Part shown: piece by piece, positions 48,746-57,569 of the stretch
How positions within the stretch are numbered: the first letter of the stretch is position 1
Layout of the letters: each line of letters begins with the position of its first letter
Assembly (NCBI RefSeq): GCF_000308595.1
Contig: NZ_BAGA01000138.1
Span: 83,642 to 147,641 of the forward strand
Direction: 5' to 3'
Source of the DNA: Nocardia higoensis NBRC 100133
GTDB lineage: Bacteria; Actinomycetota; Actinomycetes; Mycobacteriales; Mycobacteriaceae
Length of the DNA stretch: 64,000 nt
Program-made: the position numbers and the translations under genes
Notes under the pieces: generated by a model
The model's database searches: none
What the model was told of the DNA's origin: nothing
The model's input: the letters and a program-made list of their open reading frames with translations, nothing else

Positions 48746-49756
48746 ATGGGTGATCTCAAGCTGGGATACAAGGCGTCGGCGGAACAATTCGGTCCACGCG
48801 AACTGGTGGACATCGCGGTCCTGGCCGAAGAGCACGGCATGGACTCGACCAGCGTCAGCGACCACTTCCAGCCCTGGCGGCACAAGGGCGGGCACGCGCC
48901 GTTCTCGCTGGCCTGGATGGCGGCCGTGGGCGCGCACACCGAACGCATCCAGCTGGGCACCTCGGTGCTGACCCCGACCTTCCGCTACAACCCGGCGGTG
49001 ATCGCGCAGGCCTTCGCCACCATGGGTTGCCTGTATCCGGGGCGCGTGATGCTGGGTGTGGGCACCGGTGAGGCGCTCAACGAGATCGCCACCGGTTACC
49101 AGGGCGAATGGCCGGAGTTCAAGGAGCGGTTCGCGCGGCTGCGCGAGTCGGTGGACCTGATGCGGGCGCTGTGGACCGGTGATCGCGTCGACTTCGACGG
49201 GCAGTACTACAAGACCGTCGGCGCGTCGATCTACGACGTGCCCGAGGGCGGGGTGCCCGTCTACATCGCCGCGGGCGGTCCGCTGGTGGCCCGCTACGCC
49301 GGGCGCGCGGGCGACGGGTTCATCTGCACCTCGGGCAAGGGCATGGAGCTCTACACCGAGAAGCTGATGCCCGCGCTGGCCGAGGGCGCGGCGAAGGTGG
49401 AGCGCACCGTCGACGACATCGACCGGATGATCGAGATCAAGATCTCCTACGACACCGATCCCGAACTGGCGCTGGAGAACACGCGTTTCTGGGCGCCGCT
49501 GTCGCTGACCGCGGAACAGAAGCACAGCATCACCGACCCGATCGAGATGGAAGCCGCCGCCGACGCGCTGCCGATCGAGCAGATCGCCAAGCGGTGGATC
49601 GTGGCCAGCGATCCGGACGAGGCGGTCGAGCAGATCAAGCCGTATCTGGACGCGGGGCTGAACCACCTGGTCTTCCACGCGCCGGGCCACGACCAGCGCC
49701 GCTTCCTCGGCCTGTTCCAGCGCGATCTCGCCCCGCGCCTGCGCGCGCTCGGCTGA
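48746..49756 (+). CDS. fgd1: F420-dependent glucose-6-phosphate dehydrogenase
   Basis: The protein has 336 residues, the same length as mycobacterial Fgd1, with GAGGAG upstream. It oxidises glucose 6-phosphate to 6-phosphogluconolactone and reduces the deazaflavin F420. It is a TIM-barrel luciferase-like fold. Residues known to be catalytic in the M. tuberculosis enzyme are present at the same positions: Glu13, His40, Trp44 (SDHFQPWRH) and Glu109 (GVGTGEALNE). F420 supply is a marker of mycobacteria and relatives and feeds many reductases. In M. tuberculosis fgd1 adjoins pta-ackA; here it has moved 14 kb away. Confidence 0.96.
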   Translation: MGDLKLGYKASAEQFGPRELVDIAVLAEEHGMDSTSVSDHFQPWRHKGGHAPFSLAWMAAVGAHTERIQLGTSVLTPTFRYNPAVIAQAFATMGCLYPGRVMLGVGTGEALNEIATGYQGEWPEFKERFARLRESVDLMRALWTGDRVDFDGQYYKTVGASIYDVPEGGVPVYIAAGGPLVARYAGRAGDGFICTSGKGMELYTEKLMPALAEGAAKVERTVDDIDRMIEIKISYDTDPELALENTRFWAPLSLTAEQKHSITDPIEMEAAADALPIEQIAKRWIVASDPDEAVEQIKPYLDAGLNHLVFHAPGHDQRRFLGLFQRDLAPRLRALG

Positions 49757-49807
49757 GACGGGGCGCATCCCGGCCCGACCGGAGTGCGACCCGGTCGACC
49801 ACGACAG

Positions 49808-49843
49808 TTCGGCCCCGCCGCTCTTTCGAGCGGTGGGGCCGAA
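49808..49843. terminator. Bidirectional terminator between fgd1 and metZ
   Basis: TTCGGCCCCGCCGCTC pairs with GAGCGGTGGGGCCGAA (one G-U) around a TTTC loop, between the two convergent genes. Confidence 0.75.
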
Positions 49844-49878
49844 TCGTGTTCGTACGAGCCGGCGGGCTCGAAAACGTC

Positions 49879-51093
49879 TCAGCTCAAAGCTTGTTCGAGA
49901 TCGCCGAGCAGATCCTCGACGTCCTCGAGGCCGACGGAGATGCGCACCACGCCGTCGCTCAAGCCGATGCCCGCGCGGCCTTCCGGGCCCATCGCGCGAT
50001 GGGTGGTGGTGGCCGGGTGGGTGATCAGCGTCTTGGCATCGCCCAGGTTGTTGGAGATGTCGATGATCCGCAACCGGTCGAGCACCTCGAAGGCGCGCTT
50101 CTTGCCCTCGCCGTCGGCGGCGGCGAGCTCGAAGGTGACCACGGTGCCGCCGCCGGACATCTGGCTGCGGGCCAGGTCGTACTGCGGATGCGATTCCAGG
50201 AACGGGTATTTCACCCAGCCCACCGAGGAGTTGCCTTCGAGGAAGCGGGCGATCTTCAGCGCCGATTCCGTCGAGTGCCGCACGCGCAGCGGCATGGTCT
50301 CCAGGCCCTTGAGCAGGGTCCAGGCGTTGAACGGGCTCAACGCGGGGCCCGTGTGGCGCATGAGGTTCTTGACGGGGCCGTCGATGTATTCCTGGCTGCC
50401 CAGGATCGCGCCGCCGAGCACCCGGCCCTGGCCGTCGATGTGCTTGGTGCCGGAGTAGACGATCACGTCGGCGCCGAGATCGAAGCCCTTCTGCAGCAGC
50501 GGGGTGGCGAAGACGTTGTCCAGCACCACCTTCGCGCCCGCGGCATGGGCGAGCTCGGTCACCCGGCGCACGTCCACGAGGGTCTGCATCGGGTTGGCCG
50601 GAGTCTCGAAGAACACGGCCGTGGTGGGCACCGACAGCGCCTGCTCCCACTGGTCGAGGTCCTCGCCGTCGACGAACACCGTCTCCACCCCCCAGCGCGG
50701 CAGAATCTCGTTGCACACCACGAAGCAGGAGCCGAACAGGCTGCGCGCGGCGACGAGACGATCGCCTGCCTTCAGCAGCGCGCCGAGCGCGGTGAACACC
50801 GCCGACATGCCGCTGGCGGTGGCGAACGCGGCCTCCGCGTCGTCCATCAGGCGGATGCGTTCCTCGAACATCGCCACGGTGGGGTTGCCGTAGCGGGAGT
50901 AGACGAAGTGCTCGACCTCGCCGGTGAACGCGGCCTCGGCGGCCTCGGCGCTCTCGTAGACGAAACCGGAGGTCAGGTACAGCGCCTCGGCGGTCTCCTC
51001 GAAACCGGAGCGGCGCAGCCCGCCGCGCACCCCGAGGGTGGCGGGGCCGACGCCCTCGGGCAGTGGCTTGTCGAACGCGCCTCCGGTGATCAC
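49879..51093 (-). CDS. metZ: O-succinylhomoserine sulfhydrylase
   Basis: The protein has 404 residues. GTG 51093 overlaps the rhodanese stop and has GGAGG upstream. It is a Cys/Met-metabolism PLP enzyme: FVYSRYGNPTVAMFEERI, ATASGMSAVFTAL, FFETPANPMQTLVDV, PLP lysine in IVYSGTKHIDGQGRV and the C-terminal ITHPATTTHRAMGPEGRAGIG. It makes homocysteine from an O-acylated homoserine and sulfide for methionine synthesis. The coupled rhodanese could supply sulfur or remove sulfane. This pairing matches the mycobacterial Rv0390-metZ order. Confidence 0.93.
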   Translation of the reverse strand: MITGGAFDKPLPEGVGPATLGVRGGLRRSGFEETAEALYLTSGFVYESAEAAEAAFTGEVEHFVYSRYGNPTVAMFEERIRLMDDAEAAFATASGMSAVFTALGALLKAGDRLVAARSLFGSCFVVCNEILPRWGVETVFVDGEDLDQWEQALSVPTTAVFFETPANPMQTLVDVRRVTELAHAAGAKVVLDNVFATPLLQKGFDLGADVIVYSGTKHIDGQGRVLGGAILGSQEYIDGPVKNLMRHTGPALSPFNAWTLLKGLETMPLRVRHSTESALKIARFLEGNSSVGWVKYPFLESHPQYDLARSQMSGGGTVVTFELAAADGEGKKRAFEVLDRLRIIDISNNLGDAKTLITHPATTTHRAMGPEGRAGIGLSDGVVRISVGLEDVEDLLGDLEQALS

Positions 51094-51506
51094 GACTGCC
51101 TCCACGGCAGGCCCTCGGCCCGCCAGCCCGCGCCACCGCGACGACCGTCGGCGTCCAGCGGACCCTCGAAACCGTCGATCACGTTGTACGCGGGGGTGAT
51201 TCCCAGATCTGTCGCCACACCGGCGGCGTGTGCGGAACGCTGGCCGGAGCGACACAGGAAGACGACGGGAGCCTCGGGATCGCGCCCGGCCAGGGCCTTG
51301 CTCAGCTGCTCGGCGAAGCGCGGGTTGGGCGAGCCCGTACCGTCGACCCATTCGATCAGCACGGTGGGCCGGTCGATGGCGCTGGTTTCGGGCACGCCCA
51401 CGAAGCGCCATTCGGCTTCGGTGCGCACGTCGATCAGGACAGCCGCGGGATTGTCACGCAACAGCTCCCACGCCTGCGACGGGGTGATGTCCCCGGCATA
51501 ACTCAT
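51090..51506 (-). CDS. Rhodanese-like sulfurtransferase
   Basis: The protein has 138 residues, and AGGAGG lies before the ATG. It is a single rhodanese domain: LIDVRTEAEWRFVGVPE at the start and the active-site loop VVFLCRSGQRSAHAAG with the persulfide cysteine. It transfers sulfane sulfur. Its stop overlaps metZ (GTGA), implying a linked role in sulfur delivery or sulfide homeostasis for homocysteine synthesis. No SAM riboswitch was seen upstream. Confidence 0.9.
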   Translation of the reverse strand: MSYAGDITPSQAWELLRDNPAAVLIDVRTEAEWRFVGVPETSAIDRPTVLIEWVDGTGSPNPRFAEQLSKALAGRDPEAPVVFLCRSGQRSAHAAGVATDLGITPAYNVIDGFEGPLDADGRRGGAGWRAEGLPWRQS

Positions 51507-51677
51507 TCCAACCTCCTGTGAATCCGCACTTGCCGCACCGTCATCGATACGGCCGGGTCGTCACCCGGAGCACCCCGCCGCGGAGGAGGGTTGCCGACCA
51601 GCCAGCCGGGGCTTGGCGCTGGTACTCATGACCTCGGTTCCGAGATTGCACGCCCCGAAGTCACGCTGTCAACCGAT

Positions 51678-52130
51678 TCACTCGGTGCAGACCAGCCAGC
51701 CGCGCTCGCCGCGCACCAGGTTCCAGGTACCGGTCTGCGCGACGCCGTCGATCGTGGTCGTGACGGTGGCCTTCGCGCGGTCGCCGTTGACGGTGTGGTC
51801 GGTGACCGACCTCAGTTCGATTGTCTTGCCGGAATCTTCCGGCGCCGCCAGCGGCGAGCGGCCGGGGTCGAAGTCCGCGCACGCGGCGCCGGGCGGCGGC
51901 ACCTCGTCGGTTTCGTTCACACCCTCGACGAAGTTGTGCACAGCCGCACTGATCCGATCGGCCTCTGTGACATTTTTCTCAGCGGGCGAGAGCACCCCGC
52001 CCAGCACGATGGCGATCACCACCAGCACCGCGACCACCCCCGCGGCGATGAACGGCGTCATCGACCGCTCGTCGGTCTGATCGATCGGGATGACGGGCTC
52101 GTCCGGTGCTGGGCGTTCGCTGTCGGCCAT
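51678..52130 (-). CDS. Single-pass membrane protein with extracytoplasmic domain
   Basis: The protein has 150 residues. A short acidic cytosolic N-terminus precedes one helix (~26-48, MTPFIAAGVVAVLVVIAIVLGG). An external domain of ~100 residues follows with two cysteines (GAACADF and WLVCTE at the end), strands such as DRAKATVTTTIDGV and a final GTWNLVRGERGWLVC. This is the pattern of mycobacterial Mce-associated/DUF4878-like NTF2-fold proteins. The function is unknown. It is divergent from fprA. Confidence 0.7.
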   Translation of the reverse strand: MADSERPAPDEPVIPIDQTDERSMTPFIAAGVVAVLVVIAIVLGGVLSPAEKNVTEADRISAAVHNFVEGVNETDEVPPPGAACADFDPGRSPLAAPEDSGKTIELRSVTDHTVNGDRAKATVTTTIDGVAQTGTWNLVRGERGWLVCTE

Positions 52131-52445
52131 GGATCGATGATCCCTGGTGAGCGGGCTCGCACCGGCGGCGGCCCCCGACGGGGCGGTTGCCCGGCTCGCT
52201 CACGCGGGTAGCGTGGTGACTGCGGGGACCACGCCGCGAAGGCGTGCGGGCCCCACCCGATAGAATGGCCGATCACGGCCCCGCGAGGAGCCGCCGTGAC
52301 CTGGATTTCCGACGGCGAGCGGCTGACGTTCCTTCCGGCCTGGCGACCGGATCGAAGCGTCGACTTAGCCTGGGCTAAGTACAAGGGCCTAAGCTGAGAA
52401 CAAACTCCAGTTGAAGTTTTCGACCGATAAGGGTGCGCGTAAAAG
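52131..52445. promoter_or_regulatory. fprA upstream region with inverted repeat and possible short ORF
   Basis: The 315-base divergent gap contains TAGAAT at 52261 (possible -10) and a GTG at 52296 behind GAGGAG that could start a 33-residue peptide ending at 52397. It also contains a perfect inverted repeat ACTTAGCC-TG-GGCTAAGT at 52363-52380 with a partial extra half-site GGCCTAAGC after it. The repeat is loosely like iron-box or other repressor sites; its factor is unknown. Confidence 0.45.
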
Positions 52446-53849
52446 ATGACCGAACAGAGTGCAGCGCCGGCCAACGGCGCACGCCCGCTCCGCATCGCGA
52501 TCGTGGGCGCCGGGCCGGCCGGAATCTACGCCGCCGACGCGTTGATGAAGTCCGATGCCGATGTCAGCATCGACCTCTACGAGCGCATGCCCGCGCCGTT
52601 CGGTCTGATCCGCTACGGCGTCGCCCCGGATCATCCGCGCATCAAGGGCATCATCACCGCCCTGCACAAGGTGCTCGACAAGGAGCAGGTGCGCCTGCTC
52701 GGCAATATCGACTACGGCACCGACATCACCCTCGACGACCTGCGTCGCTTCTACGACGCGGTGATCTTCTCCACCGGCGCCAACGCCGACCGGGCGCTGA
52801 ACGTTCCCGGCATCGACCTGGACGGCTCCTACGGCGCGGCCGACTTCGTCTCCTGGTACGACGGCCACCCCGATGTGCCCCGCACCTGGCCGCTGGAGGC
52901 CGAGAAGGTCGCCGTCCTCGGCGTCGGCAATGTCGCCCTCGACATCGCCCGCGTGCTGGCCAAGACCGGTGACGAGCTGCTGCCCACCGAGATCCCGCCG
53001 AACGTCTACGAGGGCCTCAAGGCCAACAAGGCCGTCGAGGTGCACGTCTTCGGACGTCGCGGCCCGGCGCAGGCCAAGTTCACCCCGCTGGAGCTGCGCG
53101 AGCTCGACCACTCGCCGAACATCGAGGTCATCGTCGATCCCGAGGACATCGACTACGACGAGGGCTCCGAGGCCGCGCGCCGCCACTCCAAGCAGGTCGA
53201 CATGGTCGCCAACACCCTCGAGCAGTGGGCCATCCGCGACCAGGGCGATCGCCCGCACAAGCTGTTCCTGCACTTCTTCGAGTCCCCGGCCGAGGTCGTC
53301 GGCGACGAGAACGGCAAGGTCGTCGGCCTGCGCACCGAACGCACCCAGCTCGACGGCACCGGCAACGTCAAGGGCACCGGCGTGTTCAAGGACTGGGACG
53401 TCCAGGCCGTCTACCGCGCCGTGGGCTACCTGTCGCAGAACATCAGCGAACTGCCCTTCGACGACCAGGCGGGCACCGTGCCGAACGAGGCCGGTCGCGT
53501 GCTGGCCGACGAGAACGCCGACGGCCCCGCCCGCTACATCCCGGCCACCTATGTCACCGGCTGGATCAAGCGCGGCCCGGTCGGCCTGATCGGCCACACC
53601 AAGGGCGACGCGAACGAGACCATCGCCTGCCTGCTCGACGACGCACCGTCGTTCACCCCCGCCGAGAACCCGGACCCGCAGGCCGTGATCGACTTCCTGG
53701 AAGCCAAGGGCCTGCCGTTCACCACCTGGGCCGGCTGGTACCGCCTCGACGCGCACGAGCGCTCGCTGGGCGAGCCGGAAGGCCGTGAGCGGGTCAAGGT
53801 CGTCGAGCGCGAGGACATGCTGCGCGCCAGCGAACCGCACAAGGTCTAG
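52446..53849 (+). CDS. fprA: Ferredoxin/NADP+ reductase FprA (adrenodoxin-reductase type)
   Basis: The protein has 467 residues. FAD-binding IAIVGAGPAGIYAADAL, then RYGVAPDHPRIKG, the NADP site VAVLGVGNVALDIARVLAK, VFGRRGPAQAKFT and the C-terminal FAD motif VTGWIKRGPVGLIGHTKGDA. This is the mycobacterial FprA / mitochondrial adrenodoxin reductase family, which passes electrons from NADPH to ferredoxins for cytochromes P450 and other iron-sulfur enzymes. It is monocistronic with a strong terminator behind it. Upstream the ribosome site is weak (AAGGG). Confidence 0.95.
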   Translation: MTEQSAAPANGARPLRIAIVGAGPAGIYAADALMKSDADVSIDLYERMPAPFGLIRYGVAPDHPRIKGIITALHKVLDKEQVRLLGNIDYGTDITLDDLRRFYDAVIFSTGANADRALNVPGIDLDGSYGAADFVSWYDGHPDVPRTWPLEAEKVAVLGVGNVALDIARVLAKTGDELLPTEIPPNVYEGLKANKAVEVHVFGRRGPAQAKFTPLELRELDHSPNIEVIVDPEDIDYDEGSEAARRHSKQVDMVANTLEQWAIRDQGDRPHKLFLHFFESPAEVVGDENGKVVGLRTERTQLDGTGNVKGTGVFKDWDVQAVYRAVGYLSQNISELPFDDQAGTVPNEAGRVLADENADGPARYIPATYVTGWIKRGPVGLIGHTKGDANETIACLLDDAPSFTPAENPDPQAVIDFLEAKGLPFTTWAGWYRLDAHERSLGEPEGRERVKVVEREDMLRASEPHKV

Positions 53850-53869
53850 TTTTTCCGAATTCCATCCGG

Positions 53870-53894
53870 AGAGGGGCGCAGCGTGCGCCCCTCT
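53870..53894 (+). terminator. Terminator after fprA
   Basis: An 11-bp perfect stem AGAGGGGCGCA-gcg-TGCGCCCCTCT lies 20 bases after the stop, with a TTTTT run between stop and hairpin. Confidence 0.75.
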
Positions 53895-53967
53895 TCCATG
53901 TCCGCCTCCCCGTGCTTGCCGATGGGAGGAGTGCGACAGCGACGCGATCTCGAGGCATTCTGTACAA

Positions 53968-54843
53968 GTGTTCGACGCACATGTCCACATCATCGATCCG
54001 CGGTTCCCGCTGACCGAGAACGAGGGCTACCTGCCCGAGCCGTACACCATCGCCGACTACCGAAAGCGGATGGCGCGCTTCGACGTCCAGGGCGGGGCCG
54101 TGGTCAGCGCGTCGTTCCAGGGCACCGATCAGGCGTATCTGAAAGCGGCGCTGGCCGAGCTCGGCGAGGACTGGGTCGGGGTGACCCGCCTCGACCTCGA
54201 CGCGAGCGACGACGAGATCGTCGAACTCGACCGCGTCGGCGTGCGCGCGCTGCGCTTCAATCTCAAGCGGGCGGCCACCGACATCACCCGCATGACCGTG
54301 CAGGCCCTGCGCGCCCACGAGCTGGCCGGCTGGCACGTCGAGGTCTACGTCGACGGGCAGATGCTCGCCTCGCTGCAGCCGGTGATCTCCAAGCTGCCCG
54401 CGCTCTCGGTCGACCATCTCGGCATGTCCCAGGAGGGCCTGCCCTACCTGCTCGACCTCGTCGACCGGGGCGCGCGGGTGAAGGCCACCGGGTTCGGCCG
54501 GGTCGCGATGAACGTGGCCGACACGCTGCGCCGCATCCACGCGGTCAATCCCGAGGCCCTCATGTTCGGCAGCGACCTGCCCGGCGCCAGGGCGGGCCGC
54601 CCGTTCCGCGATTCCGACGTCGACCTGATCTGCGATGTGGTCGGCGCGGACATGTACGCGGTGCTCGAAGACAACGCCCGGGCGTTCTACCGCCTGCCCG
54701 CCCGGCAGCGCCCGGAGTTCGACGACCCGGATCCGACCTTGCCGCTGCCCGCCCCGGAGGCGACCACGCAGCCCATCCGGCGCAAGCCCCCGGCCGCCTT
54801 CGAACCCGCCGACACCATTCCGTTCGGGATCGTCGACTACTGA
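53968..54843 (+). CDS. Amidohydrolase-2 family metal-dependent hydrolase
   Basis: The protein has 291 residues from GTG 53968; the metal-binding HxH (DAHVHIIDP) comes at residue 4, as expected for the true start. Later ligands are in SVDHLGMSQ and MFGSDLPGAR. It has a TIM-barrel fold like lactonases or decarboxylases acting on dicarboxylic or aromatic acids. A proline-rich tail of ~45 residues follows. No Shine-Dalgarno is visible at normal spacing. No partner genes hint at the substrate. Confidence 0.82.
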   Translation: MFDAHVHIIDPRFPLTENEGYLPEPYTIADYRKRMARFDVQGGAVVSASFQGTDQAYLKAALAELGEDWVGVTRLDLDASDDEIVELDRVGVRALRFNLKRAATDITRMTVQALRAHELAGWHVEVYVDGQMLASLQPVISKLPALSVDHLGMSQEGLPYLLDLVDRGARVKATGFGRVAMNVADTLRRIHAVNPEALMFGSDLPGARAGRPFRDSDVDLICDVVGADMYAVLEDNARAFYRLPARQRPEFDDPDPTLPLPAPEATTQPIRRKPPAAFEPADTIPFGIVDY

Positions 54844-54867
54844 CGCGCGCTCGCTCTCGCGGGAGAG

Positions 54868-55512
54868 TCAGTCCTTGCGGCCGGTGAGGGCCAGCGAGGC
54901 GCCGAGCCCGATCATGACGAGCCCGCTCGCCCCACCCACCGCGGCCAGGCGGCGGGGCGTGCGAGCCAGCCATGTCCGCGCGGAACCCGCGACCATCGCC
55001 CACAGCGAGTCGCAGACCAGCCCGAACGCCGGGATGCACAGACCGAGCACGAGCATCTGCTCGGTCGCCGTGCCACGGGCCGGATCGACCACCTGCGGCA
55101 GCAGGGCGGCCAGGAACACGATGGTCTTCGGATTGGCGAAGCCGACGACGAAGCCGTCGCGCAGCGCGCTCACCGTGGCGACGGCATCGGCTGCTCCCCC
55201 GGAATCGAAGGCCCCCGCGAGCTTCGCGCGATGCCGGATCGCCTGCACCCCGAGGTAGACCAGATACAGCGCGCCGGCCAGCTTGATCACGGTGAAGACC
55301 GTCGCAGACGCCACCACCACCGCGCCGAGCCCGAACGCCACGGCGACGACCTGCGCGTATATGCCCGCCGCATTGCCCGCGACGGTCAGCAACGCGACTC
55401 GCCGCCCGACCGTCAGCGCCCGGCCGACGGTGAACAGCACACTCGGCCCCGGCAGCGCCACCAGCACGAATGCCAGCCCCGCGAAGGTCGCCAGCTGAGA
55501 CCACGCCACCAT
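54868..55512 (-). CDS. LysE-family amino-acid/metabolite exporter
   Basis: The protein has 214 residues with six predicted membrane helices. It starts with ATFAGLAFVLVALPGPSVLFTVGRAL, the LysE/RhtB signature with conserved PGP. The typical FANPKTIVFLAALLPQVV occurs in the middle. It exports a small amino acid, homoserine lactone or similar metabolite by exchange. There is no LysG-type regulator beside it. It follows the DUF456 gene with a 62-base gap and may share its transcript. Confidence 0.87.
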   Translation of the reverse strand: MVAWSQLATFAGLAFVLVALPGPSVLFTVGRALTVGRRVALLTVAGNAAGIYAQVVAVAFGLGAVVVASATVFTVIKLAGALYLVYLGVQAIRHRAKLAGAFDSGGAADAVATVSALRDGFVVGFANPKTIVFLAALLPQVVDPARGTATEQMLVLGLCIPAFGLVCDSLWAMVAGSARTWLARTPRRLAAVGGASGLVMIGLGASLALTGRKD

Positions 55513-55574
55513 GGCAGGCGACGCTATCTGGTGACGGCGGGTCCGGCAACAGCGTTTCGAGCGGGCGACCCCGC

Positions 55575-56057
55575 TCAGGCGACGATGGCGCCGATCACCC
55601 AGACGCAGGTGGCCAGCAGCGCGCCGGCGAGTTCGACGAGGATCGACAGGCCGACGCCCTTGAGAGCGTGCACGGTCGATGTCCACGCCTGTTTGCCATC
55701 GCTCAGACGTTGCAGTTCGCTGAGGTAGACGCCGAGGACGAAGCCGACGAACAGGCCGACCACGGGGATGACGAAGAAGCCGACGATGGCCAGTGCCGCC
55801 CCGAGGAACAAGGCCCGGTTGGGAACCCCCGCTTCCTTCATGTTGCGGCCGGGCCAGAGGTACTTGATCACCCCGGACACCACGAGCAGCACCGTGGCGA
55901 TCGCGAAGACCGCCCAGGCCGTCGCCCCGCCGGTCATGATCGCCCAGACCAGGATGGCGCCGAAGATGGCGAGGACACCCGGCAGCACCGGCACGATGAT
56001 GCCGACCAATCCGACCAGGATCACCAGGCCGACGACGATTTCGCCCCACACACTCAT
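55575..56057 (-). CDS. DUF456 integral membrane protein
   Basis: The protein has 160 residues from ATG 56057 with GAGGGAC upstream. Four to five hydrophobic segments are seen, with glycine-zipper-like patterns (GLVGIIVPVLPGVLAIFGA, FFVIPVVGLFVGFVLGVYLSEL). This is the DUF456 pattern. The function is unknown, and it is widespread in actinobacteria. Just upstream of LysE on the same strand. Confidence 0.8.
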   Translation of the reverse strand: MSVWGEIVVGLVILVGLVGIIVPVLPGVLAIFGAILVWAIMTGGATAWAVFAIATVLLVVSGVIKYLWPGRNMKEAGVPNRALFLGAALAIVGFFVIPVVGLFVGFVLGVYLSELQRLSDGKQAWTSTVHALKGVGLSILVELAGALLATCVWVIGAIVA

Positions 56058-56248
56058 GCTCGCGTCCCTCCGTCCGCCCGCTCTCGCGCGCCGCACGGAT
56101 TCTCGCCCATCGCGGCGTGATGTGCACGCGGGGCAGGGCCTGTCCGAGCCACAGTTATTGTCATAGTGTCAATACAGCTCGCCGGGCCCGCTCCGGCGGG
56201 AGGCACCGGCTGCCGGTGACCTGGATCAACGACGAACCGAGGTAAGGC

Positions 56249-57349
56249 GTGAGCACACCATCCACCGCCACCAAGCAGGGCCCGCTCGCGGGCATCCGTG
56301 TTGTCGAGCTGGCAGGCATCGGCCCCGGCCCGCACGCCGCCCTGCTGCTGGCCGACCTGGGCGCCGATGTCGTGCGCGTCCAGCGGCCCAACCAGTTCTC
56401 CGCCGTGATGGAACGCCCGCAGTGGCGTGGCCGCACGATCGTCGAGGCCAACCTCAAGGATCCGGCCGATGTCGAGAAGGTGCTCGGTCTGATCGAGAAG
56501 GCCGACGTGCTGATCGAGGGCTTCCGCCCCGGCGTCACCGAGCGCATGGGTCTGGGCCCGGAGCAGGCGCTGGCCCGCAACCCGCGCCTGGTGTACGGCC
56601 GGATGACCGGCTGGGGCCAGTTCGGCCCGCTGGCCGATCGCGCCGGTCACGACATCAACTACATCTCGCTGACCGGTGTGCTGCACGCCATCGGCCGCAA
56701 GGGTGAGCGCCCGGTGCCGCCGCTGAACATGGTCGGCGACTTCGGCGGCGGCTCCATGTTCTTGGTGTTCGGCATCCTGGCGGCGCTGGTCGAGCGGCAG
56801 AACTCCGGCAAGGGCCAGGTCATCGACTCCGCGATGGTCGACGGCGCGCTGGCGCTCTCGCACATGATCTGGGGCATGCGCGGGGTGGGCCTGTGGTCCG
56901 ACGAGCGCGGCACCAACCTGCTCGACACCGGCATGGCCTTCTACGACACCTACGAGACCGCCGACGGCAAGTACATGGCCGTCGGCGCGATCGAGCCGCA
57001 GTTCTACGCCGAGCTGCTGAAGGGCCTCGAGCTGGATCCGGCGGACCTGCCCGCCCAGATCGACCCGAACGCCCAGGAAGACCTGCGAAAGCTGTTCACC
57101 GAGAAATTCAAGACCAAGACCCGCGACGAGTGGGCCGAGATCTTCGCGGGCACCGACGCCTGCACCACCCCGGTGCTCACGCTGAGCGAGGCCACCGAGA
57201 ACGAGCACATCGTCGCGCGCACCGGCCTGGTGGAGATCGACGGCGTCGTGCAGCACGCGCCCGCGCCGCGCTTCTCGCGCACGCCTGCGGCCGTGCCGAC
57301 CCCGCCCCCGAACGAGGGCACCCCGATCGAATCCGTCTGGGCGGACTGA
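56249..57349 (+). CDS. mcr: Alpha-methylacyl-CoA racemase (CoA-transferase family III fold)
   Basis: The protein has 366 residues from GTG 56249 behind AGGTAAGG. It interconverts (R)- and (S)-2-methylacyl-CoA so that branched fatty acids and the cholesterol side chain can be beta-oxidised. Catalytic residues of the M. tuberculosis enzyme (His126, Asp156, Glu241) correspond with a constant offset of eight to His134 (AGHDINY), Asp164 (GDFGGGSMF) and Glu249 (GAIEPQFY). Monocistronic, with a terminator behind. Confidence 0.93.
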   Translation: MSTPSTATKQGPLAGIRVVELAGIGPGPHAALLLADLGADVVRVQRPNQFSAVMERPQWRGRTIVEANLKDPADVEKVLGLIEKADVLIEGFRPGVTERMGLGPEQALARNPRLVYGRMTGWGQFGPLADRAGHDINYISLTGVLHAIGRKGERPVPPLNMVGDFGGGSMFLVFGILAALVERQNSGKGQVIDSAMVDGALALSHMIWGMRGVGLWSDERGTNLLDTGMAFYDTYETADGKYMAVGAIEPQFYAELLKGLELDPADLPAQIDPNAQEDLRKLFTEKFKTKTRDEWAEIFAGTDACTTPVLTLSEATENEHIVARTGLVEIDGVVQHAPAPRFSRTPAAVPTPPPNEGTPIESVWAD

Positions 57350-57361
57350 GATCCCACGCCG

Positions 57362-57398
57362 ACGGCCCCGCCGCGATTCGCTGTCGCGGCGGGGCCGT
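57362..57398 (+). terminator. Terminator after mcr
   Basis: A 15-bp perfect stem (ACGGCCCCGCCGCGA and its complement) with a 7-base loop lies 12 bases after the stop. Confidence 0.8.
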
Positions 57399-57569
57399 TC
57401 GCGTTTCCGGGGTAGGGCGTACACCGGCCATCGCCCCGGCGGCGATCGTGGCCGGGAGAGTCGGCGGGCGCGCCGCGCCGGTTCGACAGGACCGAGCCCG
57501 AGCCACGCGCCGCGCCGGTTCGACGAACCCGAGCCACGGACCGAGCCGATTCAGCCGACGGGGCGGAGC

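Noticed and set aside
51507..51677. SAM riboswitch or other RNA upstream of the rhodanese-metZ operon
   Set aside because: No conserved core motifs or long paired structure were found.
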